Source: Chlorokybus atmophyticus
Taxonomy: Eukaryota > Streptophyta > Chlorokybophyceae > Chlorokybales > Chlorokybaceae
NCBI GenBank assembly: GCA_009103225.1
Contig: RHPI01002402.1
Coordinates: 686,928 to 750,927, forward strand
Length of the DNA stretch: 64,000 nt
Direction: 5' to 3'
Part shown: piece by piece, positions 1-12,055 of the stretch
Numbering within the stretch: the first letter of the stretch is position 1
How the letters are laid out: every line of letters begins with the position of its first letter
Made by a program: the position numbers and the translations under genes
The notes under the pieces: model-generated
The model's database searches: none
The model's input: only the letters and a program-made list of their open reading frames with translations
Told to the model about the DNA's origin: nothing

Positions 1-175
1 CATTTGACGTTATGACAGACGATGAAAAGGCTTTATGTATATTGCAATTCACTTGAGTGCTTTGTGCACATAAAAAGCCAAAATTAACAATATATACTAC
101 AATAGTACTGCAACCCGCTCATTATGTGGTTTTTGATAGTTTTCCTAAAATATGTGGTTTTGCGCGCACGCGTTT

Positions 176-466
176 CACTACACAGAAGTGAACTTGTCGC
201 CGTAGGATTTATACGCCGGTGAGGGTTTATACTCTATGTCCAATGTTTGACGGTTGCTGAAGCAAGCTTGTCCAAAAAGCGAGCAACGGCGCTGCTGTTA
301 CTGTGCTGATGTAACATCCTCTCACTACACAAAAGCCAACGTGTCTCGCTAGGATTAATGCGCCGGTGAGGGTTTATACTATATGCCATGCGTTTGACGG
401 TTGTTGAAGCAAGCTTGCTTTTAAGAAACGAGCAATGGCGCTGTTATTGTTGTGTTAATGTAACAT
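176..466. repeat. Tandem direct repeat, two ~147-nt units
   Basis: Two diverged copies start with CACTACACA at 176 and 323. Both share GCCGGTGAGGGTTTATACT, then TTTGACGGTTG, GAAGCAAGCTTG, a GAGCAA-GGCGCTG block and TGATGTAACAT or a close variant. The copies differ by scattered substitutions, so this is an old duplication. No coding frame runs through it. Confidence 0.75.
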
Positions 467-1950
467 GTATGTCTCATTAACATGCTACATAAACGCTACG
501 TTTTCATACCGCATACTACTACCATGGCCTTGCGGCTCAGCACAGCCGAACACCTTCAGCCTTCAGATTGCAGTGACTTTGACTACATTTTGCGTAAGGC
601 CTATGGTTGTCGCCCTTGCAACAACGCAATTTTAGTAACGCACATAAAGGGTTTTCTCGCCTGTAATAAAAGTCGTGTTTTGTTGCACTCACTAGTTTAC
701 TTACAGCTGTACGCATGACTGTATAACTAGCCTTCTCCTCTTGCCCTCCTCCGCCTTCAGCCTCACTACTTTTGCCGCTTGGCATGCTGCTGCTGCATGC
801 ACTATGTGCAGCACATGTTGTACAATGCAGACGCACAATGCACTGTGACGCATTGTGCATTCTGTGCCGCAAATGAACGCATGCGTGCTGCGCGTGCGTG
901 CTGATTGTGCAAATGTGCATCGAACAGACATGCGAGTGGGACAACTGCCGAAGTCAGGTGTGTAAGGGAGAGACTTGTACAAGCACTTGTCGGCGTGAAA
1001 GCGCACATAAAACAGTCGTGCGCGTTCTCAATGACACGTGTTAAGTTAATAATGTTTAAATGTTTAAATGTTTAAATAGATATTGTTAATATCATATTTA
1101 CTTATGCGTGCATAAACAAGAGCGGTTGATGTTACTGTCTTTGAAATAACGCTTGTGCATTCTCGTTGACGCATAGTTGTATAAGTCAACAATAAAGTCG
1201 CATGAACAAAGACTTGTTCTAAAAAGCCCTATACAGAACTTTGTAACAATAGAGACTCAAAGTGTGCAAAGTGTGCAAAGTTTATATGTTGATGGTATAA
1301 TAATGTTTCCGTAAAGGCGACCTTGTTTTACATGTTGCAACATGGGTTGACGAGGTTAAATGTTATTGAAATATTATCATACTGTTGTTCCTCCTCTTGT
1401 TTACATCATCATCAAGATTGAAAAAAGGAACTTCGTTGCAAATTTTACACGGTGACTAAACAGGGACTAAGGGACAGACGAGTGCCTGACCCTATCTGAC
1501 CGTACCTAACCCTGACGATTTGGGCTATAAAGGGACTGACTGGGTTGCCGGTGTATATTGTGGATAACAATCAACGGCCGATGGCCTATCATACAGTATA
1601 GTGGACTGCTGCCTGCCTGTCATGACCTGCTTGTAATATATGTCGACGGCCGACCGCCGGTCGTACATCACCCGCGGCGGCGACCGACTTGTTATGGCAA
1701 TAAAGTCACCTCTCAGTCCCCTAATTTTAATAAATGATACGGAATATTTACGTAATAAATACGACCGACCGCCAGTCGTATAGCATTTTGCGACGGCGAT
1801 GTATCACAAATGGCAAGCAAGTGACTTACCACTAAATGGCAAGCAAGTAACTTACCGGTACCTACTCATCACTAACGGTACTCTAAGGTACCGTTAGTCA
1901 TAACCAAGTACCTGGCAGTTAAGGACAGTTACCACAAGATTGCCGATACT

Positions 1951-2098
1951 CAACTGATAAGTACCGGTTAGATACCTGTTTGTTAGGCTAAGTCACCTTT
2001 GCTTCACTGATAGGTACCGGTTAGTTAGATTTATTAAGCCCCTTTTGCTTAACTGATAAATACCTGACAGGTACCTGTCCGTCTAGGTCAGTCCCTTT
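1951..2098. repeat. Imperfect tandem repeat around ACTGATA-GGTACC
   Basis: Three diverged units begin with CAACTGATAA (1951), CACTGATAGG (2005) and AACTGATAAA (2051). Each continues with a TACC-GGTTAG or TACCTG block and ends in a CCTTT stretch. Single GGTACC and TTAGTCA-like pieces occur just upstream (1855-1925). It looks like a decayed satellite or a mobile-element end. Confidence 0.5.
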
Positions 2099-4315
2099 GT
2101 GTAAACGGCCGGGGACGGCCGTTATTCTCAGGTCTCTGTATCAAGATTACAGGTGGACTGAGCCACGACAGTCCAAATGAGTATCCTCAGGTGCACGGCC
2201 GTTACCAGTATCTAATCGGCCGGCAGGGGAAACATTTTGCGACGTTAAAAGCTCACAAACGTAAAAAGTTACATTAAATAAGAACGCCTTGATGCAAGTA
2301 GCCAAAACCCTTAACATGGATACTTTGCCGTAATGGCATGCATTGGTAGAATATCGGCAAGTGTTGCTACGGTTCGCAACGCACTTAGCATGTTGGCAGG
2401 TCATAAGAGGTGTAAAATTGCGGTGATGGGGTGGCGGCAACAGGAGCAGCATTATATAGCGCCGAGAGGCCGAATGCAACCGACGTGTGTGTGCATGCAC
2501 GTCTGGAGGTCCCTCTATGCACAACAACGCTGCTCATCAAATGTTACAATCCGGGGTTAAGCTGTCAAAGCTAAGCGCCTGATAATTCCAAAGTTAATCT
2601 AGACCCCATCCAATAATATGCTTTACTATTGTATGCCACATTGCACATTGCCCGTTCAATGGATGGCTCTCAAGAGATACGCATGTGGCTGTTTTGCTCA
2701 TATGCTAAACAGTTAACTAATAATCACGAAAATTGCTCTTTTATTTTTTTATAAATTACAGTACAAACCCTTAAGTTGTAAGTACGCAACTTGACACTAT
2801 GTTACACACCATGTTACGGCACAAAGTGTTGATAGTTGTGACTTTCATGTGACTATGGATATTGTTTCAAAGCCACCGTTGAGTCAGTGCAATTTGCTTA
2901 ACAGAAACACTCCTTGCCACATTGCATGTCTCATTGTCCACCTTTAAACATGCAGCCGCTCGATTAAGATTCGTGCGTGCCAGCTTAGCTTTATGTACGC
3001 TGCTGCGCATCAGCCGCCGCGGCATACTGGGGATCGCATCCCACGTGCCGCGGCCGTTGGCAAATGTGCATTTGAAACAAAACCTTAAAATCAAAACGCA
3101 CCACATCGCATGCAGCAGTGGCCAGCACCGTGCGCTTGCGCCGCCGCCGCCGCCGCCGTAGCAGCAGCAGGAGAACTGCCATAGCTACTGTCTAGAGTCC
3201 TCTTCTGACTCTACCCTTTCTAGAGGCATCTGTCATTGGCAGGGGTGGTGTGGGGTTTGTAGGAGCGGACTGGACCAAGGCAAGGAGGAGACACAGGGAC
3301 GGGAGGCGGCAATGCGGCTGTGCAGCGGCCTCCGCTTGCTGCTGCTGCTGGCCTGATGTCAGAGCATAGCTGTGGTGGCTCTAGGTGCGGCTGGTGATAA
3401 CGTCACGAGACTTCAGAAGGGGTCCCGCAACAGCAACTTTTCTTGTCGTCAGCGATGGTGGCGTCGGTGTACACGCCCGCCTCAAAGGGCACGCCGCCGG
3501 CGCAGGTACAACACTGACATTGCTGACATCTTCTTTGATTAAAAGAACCGAAAAGACAAAACACCAAATTGTTTCCGTATTTTATGAATGTACGTAGGAG
3601 GTCGACGGGATGCCAAACAGGCATCAAGGTTTCAACTCATCCACTGAATACGACCGATCTACACTATATCATCGTGCACCGGCCTAGCAGTGTCTGCAAG
3701 CGTAATAATGTTTAGTTCGTTTCATCGATTCATTGTTCATCAGCTCGTAGTCTGACTGCGACCTTAGTCCTCAACTTGTACGCCGGTTCATGCTTTGGAG
3801 GCTAGAGTTTTCTGTTCGTTGGTGACACTCCAGCAGTGTGGCGACTTGAGTTTGCAATTGTGATCAGCCTGTCGAGCCATGCCGGCTTGCATGCTGACTA
3901 GTGTTTCACGCATTTTTCCAGCAATGTGGCGACAGCCATTCAAGAAACACGATCAGTTGCTTTTGCGACCATGATGGTATTTGTACTCATCATAACTGAG
4001 CGCATGCTTTCTTTCTTTTGCACTCTTCAATGCACACTCCTGCGCTGAAATATGGCCAGCATAGTCCAATTCGTAAGGGCATGCAGGCTGAAGTTTTGCA
4101 AAAACAGGTGACCAAGTGAAAAAACCATTGGTTATTCGTGGCACATCTGCAAGGCAGTTATCACCGTGTGCGATATGCAGTGTCAGATTGCGTCGTAAGC
4201 AGCATGTGTAAATATAATGCATAGACTACGGGTGATTGAGGTGAACAAGTTACACATGATGTTGCAAGTACAGCTGTGTATATATGTGTAAACACCAACA
4301 CTTGCTCGAGTCAGC

Positions 4316-6875
4316 ATGATAAGCTTGCTTGTCTGCTGCTGGCAGGCCGAAGACCCCACTTTAGAGCGTTCCTTCCGCGGTCACCGCGACGCCGTGTCAG
4401 CCGTCGCGTTCAATCCCAATATGCGCCAGCTCGTGTCCTCCTCCCTCGACGGCGCGCTCATGGTCTGGAACCTCAAGCCGCAGTTGCGTGCGTACCGCTT
4501 CGCAGGACACAAGGCGAGTACCTCTGTTGGCGTGTCATGCAACACTACGTAGCTCCGGCGTGCGCGCGCGTGACGAGTATTGTTCATGTGTATGCGTGCG
4601 TGTGCGCGCGTCCAATGTTGGGTATGTTGCGTATGCAGGCAGCTGTGCACTCTGTGGCGGTGTCCCCCGCCGGCGGCCTGGTGGCATCGGGCTCGAAGGA
4701 CCGCACCGTACGGCTGTGGTTGCCCACCGTGTAAGCACAGTACCTCCTGTGTCGAAGACTTCGCATTGCACACATGTTGCGCTTATTAACTCGCGACCCT
4801 CTGGAGTCAACGATATACCACAATCAACAACGCGTATTTCATTTGTCACAGGGAGGGGAAGTCGACGGTGCTCAAAGCGCACACCGGCACGGTGCGGTCG
4901 GTGTCGTTCTCGCGTGACGGCCGCCAACTCCTCACCGCATCGGACGACAAGACGGTGAAGGTAAACAGACAGCTGCATTGCCTCCATGACTTGCAATGTT
5001 GCGGAATTGATGATGCTTATACTTATCTTTCATTATCTATCGTGTGTACTGCAGGTCTGGTCACTACCCACGCAGAAGTTCCAGTTCAGTCTCAGCGGCC
5101 ACTTGAATTGGGTGCGATCAGCAGAGTTCAGCCCAGACTGCAGGTAGCTATTGAATACTGCGTTTTTAGCACTTCTTTCGCCAGGTAAAAGTTGCATCTG
5201 CTTCAAGATGTTGTGACTGTGCTTAATGAACAGAGTCGTGGCGTCTGGTGGAGATGACAAGACGGTCAAGGTGTGGGATGTACAAACACATCGACTGCTG
5301 CACTCCTATGATGATCACAACGGGTATGCAACTACAAGTGCAGTCACTGCCGCAGCGTACAGCGCGTGCGCGCACGTGCGCACCCACTCAATATTTGCAT
5401 CACACGCGCACATAAGCGTACACGCAAGCGCATAGCTGTGCATGTTCGTAACTAAGTGTGTGTTGTGCGCAGAATTGTAAACTGCGTCCAGTTCCATCCA
5501 GATGGCACGTGTGTGGCGTCCGCATCAGCAGACAACACCATCAAGGTACCGTTTACAATTGCATTCAAGCACTTGAAGCAGTATTCTTACACCAGATGTT
5601 GCATCTCCTCGCAGATCTGGGACACGAGGTCAAACACCTTGGTACAGCACTATGCGGGTCACTTGGGAGCTGTAAACTCTGTCAGCTTCCACCCCTCTGG
5701 CAACTTCTTATTGTCTTCGTCAAACGACACAACTCTGAAGGTATGTGTTACACAGCTGAAACCTATCCTCGCCTCCACGCTGAGATTTGTATCTGTGCAC
5801 AGGTGTGGGATCTTCGAGAAGGCCACCTCTTTTACACGCTTCATGGACACGAAGGTGCAACGACCTGCGCCGTGTTCTCTCCCAATGGAGACTACTTCGC
5901 TTCCGGCGGTGCTGACGAGCAGGTGTTACATGCTCACAGCAGTTGCATGCACACACTTGTGGTAGACTGCGATAGCAACTTGCACACTGATTTTGTTTCC
6001 CCTTTGCTTGCAACTGCAGGTCATGATATGGAAGACCAACTTTGACCGTGATCTAGGTACACGATTGGCAGTTGTCTTCAGCCTGTTGTGCTGCATTGTA
6101 AACAGCACTTTAACTAACTGCATGTGCTTGTGCAGATAAGTACGTGCAGTCGAACGCAGCTCAGCAGGCTGAAGCCCTGCAAGCCACGATAGCACGGGAA
6201 AGGGGGGCCGCGGCATTGCCAGTGTCTTCTCCTCCATCACCAACTCCCTCAAGACCAAACTCCGCTCGCACTCGACAAGCGTCCCCCTTGCGCTCATCGC
6301 AGCAGCGCTCCATGTCTGCGGGAGCTAAGGTGGGTCGTTGACTTTGAGCTTGTTTGTGTTGCACGCGCGAGCATGTTGACGTGCGATTGCCAATGCTGTG
6401 TGGTATTTGTAGATTGCGGCGACGTTACCAACGCCGCAGCCGCAACCGGTGCCGGCTTCCATTGCGCGCACGGTGGATGCGAATGCGAATCCGGGCATGG
6501 TGGAGTTTGTTGCGGAAGAGAGCGCGCCCACGCCGATGACAGAGCTCGAGTCAATGGCAGGCACTCTGCAGGTATTGGAAAGTCAACATGTCACATCTTG
6601 GTGCTTGTGTGATTGAGCACGGTGTGTACTCCATGCTCATATGCCTCTGTGCAGCACATTGTTGGGCAGCTGGATGTCATTACGCAGACAATGACGTTGC
6701 TGGAGCAGCGGCTTACGCTGACTGAGAACAAGGTGAATTACCTTGAAATAGAACTGTTATTGCACACCTGTCGCACATCACTATGCATGTGCTCATGCAC
6801 CGTTGCCGTATGTAGGTGAAGCGAATAAGTGATCAACTAGATCAGAGGAGTGATGGCCCTCCAGCTGCCAGCTAA
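4316..6875 (+). CDS. POC1: POC1 centriolar WD40 protein
   Basis: POC1 builds and stabilises centrioles and basal bodies. Thirteen coding exons are supported: 4316-4517, 4643-4730, 4852-4960, 5055-5143, 5234-5323, 5473-5545, 5615-5740, 5803-5922, 6020-6056, 6136-6329, 6413-6571, 6655-6732 and 6816-6875. All phases agree and give about 474 aa. Seven WD40 repeats fill the first two thirds, opening with the POC1 signature [16 protein letters not shown]. Later motifs are [28 protein letters not shown] and [16 protein letters not shown] Pro/Ser-rich linker leads to a short C-terminal coiled coil ([19 protein letters not shown]), as in other POC1 proteins. The start is unsure. ATG 4316 is in frame, but 4346 has a good acceptor, and an upstream mini-exon (ATGATG at 3971-3976 followed by GT) would give a more typical N-terminus. 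Confidence 0.93.
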
Positions 6876-7316
6876 CACGGGCTGCCGGAACCAGGTTGTT
6901 CCATGTCATGCAATGAATTTCTTATCGCGCTTCTCTGCAACATACAATGTATGTGTATATAATATTGGACAGTCGGCACTGACCAGTGACTTGACCATAG
7001 TGTACCCTTACAGCCATGCATGTCAACAAGGTCAATAGCTCGATGCTTGGTCGAGCAGTGTGCACCTCAAATCGAGATTCTCCTGCAAGATGCTGATGAC
7101 CAAGGCAATGCGTCAAGAATGGGCAATGCATCCTCCTTTGTTAACAAAGCGAGCAAACCCACAAGTGCTGGTGTTGGTGCGTAAGTTACCAACTCACCAG
7201 AAGGCAGCGATGAGGCAAGTGACCACACAGCGATACTTGTGGTGCAAAACAGCATCAATCAAACAACCAATGTCTCTATTTAGCGTGCAAAGCAAGAGGA
7301 ACTGCTAACAACAGCG
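6876..7316. other. Intergenic, convergent 3' ends of POC1 and COX11
   Basis: This 441-nt spacer holds the 3' untranslated regions of two convergent genes. I see no further gene or repeat in it. Confidence 0.6.
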
Positions 7317-8437
7317 TTATGTAGTTTGTACTGCTTCTTGTGCAGCTCTAACAGCTGAAGGTATTTCGCCATCAGTCACCTTGAAGAATGTGTAAGAAAG
7401 CGTGAGGGTGTCAATCCCATCGCATTTAGGGTCGGTAGCAAATTCGGGATCCACATAGAAAAACACCGGCATGTCAATCTTCTCACCCGGCAATAGCCGC
7501 TGCTCCTCAAAACAAAAGCACTGAATCTTGTTGAAGTACAATCCAGCCTGCCACGGCATCACGGTCTCAACAACACGCTACAAGACTTGATGTGTGTGAT
7601 GTCCGCACGACCAACAAGAGGGGTACTGACATGGTGTTTTCTGCTTACCCGCATTGGACTAACATTGTAGGTGGACACGCCTGTTACGGGCTCCTGGCTG
7701 GTGTTCTCTACAGTGTAAAATGCAAGTGTGCTATCACCGGGTCGCAGACGAACCTGAAAACACCAGGCATAATCAGACTGGTATGCGCTTTATGCACAGT
7801 ATCGCACGCATGCTGAGTATGATAGATACACACCTCGCGCTGTGTTGGCGTGAACTTCCAAGGCATGCCGTCCGCAACATCGGCATTAAACTGGACCGTA
7901 AGTTCGCGCAACATGCTGCAATATGGACGTTAATCACCACGACGTTGCATGCACAGCTACTGCTACTTGAAATGCAATGTGCAACTGCACCATAACAGCA
8001 CGTTGTCACAAATCAAAGTACAAAACCATACTCCAAATCTTCCTGTGCGCACCTTTTGTCAACGGGTTTCGTAGCTTGCTGGGCTATCTTCTCTTCCAAT
8101 GTCTAAAAGACGCGCGTGTGTGTGTATGTGTGTGCGCACGCGCGCGCATGTATGTTTGTCCCAACACCCACATGCAACAGTAACAGTGCAAGTTGGATGT
8201 TGAACACCGGCATACCTGTTTTCTGCGCACTGTGCCGCCGTATCCCGTAGCCTGGCAGAACAATCTGTACAATGGCACGGCCGCGTACGTGGCGCCAATC
8301 ATGCCAGCTGTTAGCGCCAACAGATACAGCAGGCCCGAGCGATTGCTGCGTTGTGTTGACGATGAGTCCGGGCGAGGGCGCCGCCCTGTTGTTGATGATG
8401 ATGCCGTTGAACAAAAGCGCCTTAGCGGGTAGTCAGC
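7317..8437 (-). CDS. COX11: COX11 copper chaperone (5' exon unresolved)
   Basis: COX11 (CtaG family) delivers copper to the CuB site of cytochrome c oxidase subunit 1 at the mitochondrial inner membrane. Exons on the minus strand are 8437-8216, 8102-8053 (only 50 nt), 7915-7834, 7753-7649 and 7547-7317, all in phase (at least 229 aa). The first exon ends a presequence-like stretch (LRRFCSTASSS), then a membrane helix (GLLYLLALTAGMIGATYAAV) and the family motif PLYRLFCQATGYGGT. Later exons give VQFNADVADGMPWKF, PVTGVSTYN and the copper-binding FNKIQCFCFEEQRLLPGE with the CFCF cysteines, then MPVFFYVDPEF and LSYTFF. No in-frame ATG precedes the first recognised exon. The start must lie upstream of an intron, possibly in the GC-rich open frame at about 8734-9132. 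Confidence 0.92.
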
Positions 8438-8733
8438 CTGTGCAGGAAGGATTGAGGCATGCTATTGGCTGCGTCTACACATTGCTGGCAACTGCCGCAC
8501 ACATGAATGCAAACATAAACGGACCAACATGACAATGAATGCAGCCATGCTGTGAAGTAGTTAACTGCGCCAAGCACCGGGCACAGTGCATTGCAGTTGA
8601 ATAGATTTGCAACATACAACTACACTGTTATCAAGTGTTACCCAACTTGCAATTGACCAGTAAACTAATACAGCAGGACAAAAAGAGATGATATGCATGC
8701 AACAGCAGCGTAACAATCGTTACTACAAAAGAT

Positions 8734-9132
8734 TACATGGCGGTTGACGCTGGACTGCGGTCTGGACGACGCAGCGACAGCAGTGTTGTGCACAGTGCTG
8801 CCGCTATGCGAGCCGTAGCTTCGCACGGGTTGCAGACATGCGCTACCTGTAGCTGATATGTTCATGCATGCTCGTACAAGAGGAGACGAGTGACGCAGTT
8901 TCTCTGCTCTCACAACTGCTGCTGCTGCCGCTGCGGACAGCTGCTGCCATGGCGACAACGATGACAACGACGACGACGATGACGTGGACGCCGCATGGCC
9001 TGAGGCCAGGCGCATGTGCTCGTCCAGCGTCAGCCGCTGCAGGCGTGCTGTCGGCCATTCCACCCAGGCCAATGCACTCGCGCTGGATGCTCGCCTGCCG
9101 CCCGCGACCACGGCGGCGGCGACGCTGCGCAT
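8734..9132 (-). CDS. Possible first exon (presequence) of COX11
   Basis: A minus-strand open frame starts with ATG at 9132 (MRSVAAAVVAGGRRASS). It is rich in Ala, Arg and Ser, as mitochondrial or plastid targeting peptides are. It lies directly upstream of COX11 exon 8437-8216, which lacks a start. A phase-0 junction to that exon would need the weak donor CAT|GTAATC at 8734. A stronger donor (ACAG|GTAGCG near 8847) is in the wrong phase. It could also be an unrelated GC-rich promoter frame. Confidence 0.25.
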
Positions 9133-9770
9133 GTCGGTGAGCTACACGAATGCCACTGGTCGATGGCTCCGAATTATAACAGCCGAACAGCAACTTCCTA
9201 TGCACACACAAACAACAAAGCTGACAAAGCTAATGGTGAACATAGCAGGCCTAGCGAATCCTTCACCAGTGTGCAACTTGCACCGCAAAGGAGGGGACCA
9301 CATTGGACCCGGAAATTGGTTTACTTTGAGGGCTGCATCCATTGACACCATACGGAACAGTTTAAACCTGTACTTCATGTTAAATTGGAACAGGAACTTG
9401 TGCTAAATTGTTTGCAGCAACAATCAACCCCTTGTCATTATATAATTACGTTTCATGCAACTGTAGACAAACCGTGCTACCACAAGTTCCTTGTAACACC
9501 GCACCTCATATAGCAAGCTATGGCAGCAAAGGTTGCTATCATGCGAGAAGCTACATATTTTATTGATGTGATTCAACATTTACAAGTTGTATACAGTGCA
9601 TATTTCCGACAATATGTGATCATCAGCAACTAACTTGACACAATAATAATCTGTACAATGCAGCGAACATATTCTCAATTGTACAAGTAAAGCATATACA
9701 TCCATCCGTTAAAAATAATATCGTGAGCACCGCTTCATGCGAGTACTCTTGACGCAATGGTCGTTGGGTG
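9133..9770. other. Intergenic, no gene seen
   Basis: The sequence falls from GC-rich to AT-rich toward 9700. I see no family match in any frame and no repeat in this part. Confidence 0.5.
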
Positions 9771-10070
9771 ATCACCCCACTCTGATAGTCACTCACTCTG
9801 GTCGTACCGATACCGACTTGCAATTTGATTTGCAAGGTGCAACTTGTTTCAGATTATCAACTGGTCCACTGTAGCTAACAGCTGAGAGCTATTGAACTTC
9901 AAACCGACAACCGTAACACATCACCCCACTCTGATAGTGAATCGCTTACTCACTCCGGTCGTATCAGTAGTGACTTGCAAGTTGATTTGCAAGGTGCAAG
10001 TTGTGTCAGATTGTCCACCAGTCCACACTAGCTAATAGCTAGTGGCTGTTGAAACTCACATCATGTGTCA
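9771..10070. repeat. Tandem duplication, two ~149-nt units
   Basis: Copy 1 begins ATCACCCCACTCTGATAGT at 9771 and copy 2 begins with the same 19 bases at 9920. Both continue through TCACTC-GGTCGTA, GACTTGCAA-TTGATTTGCAAGG, a TTTCAGATT or TGTCAGATT block, a CTGGTCCAC-like block and GCTAA-AGCT. The array ends about 120 nt before the ATG at 10188 and about 225 nt before the preferred bZIP start. Confidence 0.8.
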
Positions 10071-10221
10071 CCTTAAAACATCCGCAGCGTATGTCACTTA
10101 ACACGGTGCTGTCTGACTTAAATGGTGCTGGTTTTCGTCGCGATTTGTGACTCGTGTTTCACAAGTCGTGAACAGTCTTGATTCACTTTGATTCACGACT
10201 CTCCACTCGCAAACAACAGTA

Positions 10222-10227
10222 CACGTG
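10222..10227. promoter_or_regulatory. G-box CACGTG upstream of the bZIP gene
   Basis: The sequence ACACGTGGGC at 10221-10230 contains the palindromic bZIP/bHLH target CACGTG. It lies about 70 nt before the ATG at 10296, which suggests autoregulation if transcription starts upstream. Confidence 0.45.
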
Positions 10228-10295
10228 GGCCAAGCGTCCTAACTGAAGTCCCCACATGCCGGCAAACTTTGCTGTGCCTGGCGCGCCTTTCCAGC

Positions 10296-11056
10296 ATGAC
10301 GATGACCGGCTACACGTTGCCCTCCGCGTCCACCTCCACGGCATCGCCCACCATCGAGTCGCTGTGGGAGGGAGCGATCGCAGCGACCGAGGTCAGGGAG
10401 CACCCGCAGGAGGTGGGTCAATTGTACAGCGACGATGCTGCGCAGATGACGAAGCTAAACAGCCACAGCCACAGCCACAACCACAACCACAACCACAGCC
10501 ATAGCCATAGGGATAGCCACAGCCATCATCACAACCAGCACAGCCAGCCCAACTCCGGCGGCAGCGACCCGGACGACCCCCTGCACGACAACGACGAGCG
10601 GCGTGCCAGGCGCATGCTGTCCAACCGCGAGTCCGCCCGTCGCTCCCGCCAGCGCAAGCAGCAGCACCTGGACCAGCTGCGCACGCAGGCGCAGCACCTG
10701 CGGCTGGAGAACGCCACCATCCTGAACAAGCTGCACTTCGCCGCCCGACACTACGGCACCGTCACGGAGGTGCGTCGTTGATATCAGCGCAACTGTCCGA
10801 GCTTAACCACTCTTTGCGCGGTGATGTGTTGTTGGGCTCAATCGGGCAAAGAGTTGCCTAAGAACAAGCAGCTGCGGTGGTCCAGCTGCGTGCGCGTTAT
10901 CAAAGCTATATACGGCGTCAGGTGTCTCACACTACTTTGTTCTCTCAGGAAAACAGGCAGCTGCGGGCCGAGGCGCTGGAGCTGCAGCACCGCCTACAGT
11001 GCCTGAGACAGGCGGTTAATCTGCCAGTCAACAACAAGGCGGACGTCGCCTGCTGA
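10296..11056 (+). CDS. bZIP transcription factor with His-rich region
   Basis: Exons are 10296-10769 and 10949-11056, joined in phase at GAG|GAA, giving 193 aa. An upstream in-frame ATG at 10188 would add 36 residues. I prefer 10296 because the extra stretch looks like leader sequence and contains the G-box. Residues about 50-85 are a His/Asn/Ser tract (HSHSHNHNHNHSHSH). The basic region (ERRARRMLSNRESARRSRQR) has the invariant N-x7-R spacing and matches plant S/G-type bZIPs. The leucine zipper (LDQLRTQ, LRLEN, LNKL) continues across the intron into ENRQLRAEALELQHRL. The intron falls inside the zipper. The His tract could bind zinc or another metal, but the basic region is not that of the zinc-sensing F-group bZIPs. 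Confidence 0.9.
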
Positions 11057-12055
11057 GAGGGTAGAGTTCGATGGTTAGGGGTATCCTCCTTTACTCCAGC
11101 ATACACATACACAGGCACAAGTCAGAGTGTAGTGCGCCTCTCCCTTGGTGCTGCTAGAACTAGTCAGCCTGCATTCCACCCTGCATGCGTGGCGACGGAG
11201 CAGATAGTATGGCAGATGCTAGTGTTGGGCTTCTTTCTCTGTTTGCACATTGTTAGACAGACCTTCATGGAGCCATCATGCACGCCGCCACCCGCATGTA
11301 GCACGCAGACAAGTTGTTGTAGAGTGTACATGAGGCTTGCTAGCCACAAGTAGCAGCAAGTACCTAGCTTCATGTAAATAGACAGCTCAATTTGAGCAAC
11401 ACATGCGTATTTCTTCTTTGGCACTACAGAGTGGTAAAACGCTGCTGGCTTCACGATGTGCTCAGGACCTGCTCTGCTGCTGTATATTTTTTATCAACCT
11501 GGATGCTGGATGGTGCTCAGTGTTGGGACATGCATCGTTTTTGCTTATGCATTGCTGACGGCCTCAAGGCAGTGGCGCGCTTTCATTTGCACATTCTTTG
11601 GTACATGTTGAGGTTGGTGCATGGCCCGCAAGAGAACATAGTATTTAAACGCACTACTGCTTGTTGCTGACATATGCACACAAACAGTTTGTATTTGTAG
11701 CAGTGAGCAAGTGCCAACACAGAGAGCTTTGTGCCTGCCTAAGGTCAGTCCCGTGCGGCATACAGTGGCAACACGTATGAGCAATACTCCAATACAACCA
11801 TTGTGGCAGCCAGAACTTGCACAGCTCTCTGAGCAGCTTTCCACGAACATCAAAGCCAACTACCGCACCAACCGGCAATGCACAACATGCTGCCGCATGC
11901 TGATTGGTGCGCGTGCAATGTTCAGCCTACGGTATGTACCAACCATGTTTGGTTGGTAGATACATGTTTTAGGCTCCCAATAACATTGCATGCTTTTACT
12001 GGGAGCCTATGCAACACGAGCAATGTATAATACAATTTCGGGTGGCTGGGTGGGG
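11057..12055. other. Intergenic, convergent 3' ends
   Basis: About 1 kb lies between the bZIP gene and the oppositely oriented acetyltransferase. Open frames on both strands are short and show no family signal. It probably holds two 3' untranslated regions. Confidence 0.5.

Larger units (their letters stand above)
1..4315. other. Gene-poor region with repeats
   Basis: I recognise no gene here. Besides the two repeat blocks listed separately, there is a short ATGTTTAA triplication near 1053-1077 and a duplicated AAATGGCAAGCAAGT block near 1808 and 1834. GCC/CAG-rich stretches lie at 3000-3180 and 3330-3350. Open frames are short and overlap on both strands. The minus-strand frame at 3953-4222 (89 aa) looks the most protein-like but matches no family I know. 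Confidence 0.6.

Noticed and set aside
8102-8160. GTGTGTGCGC microsatellite as a regulatory element
   Set aside because: It lies in a COX11 intron and is ordinary simple sequence.
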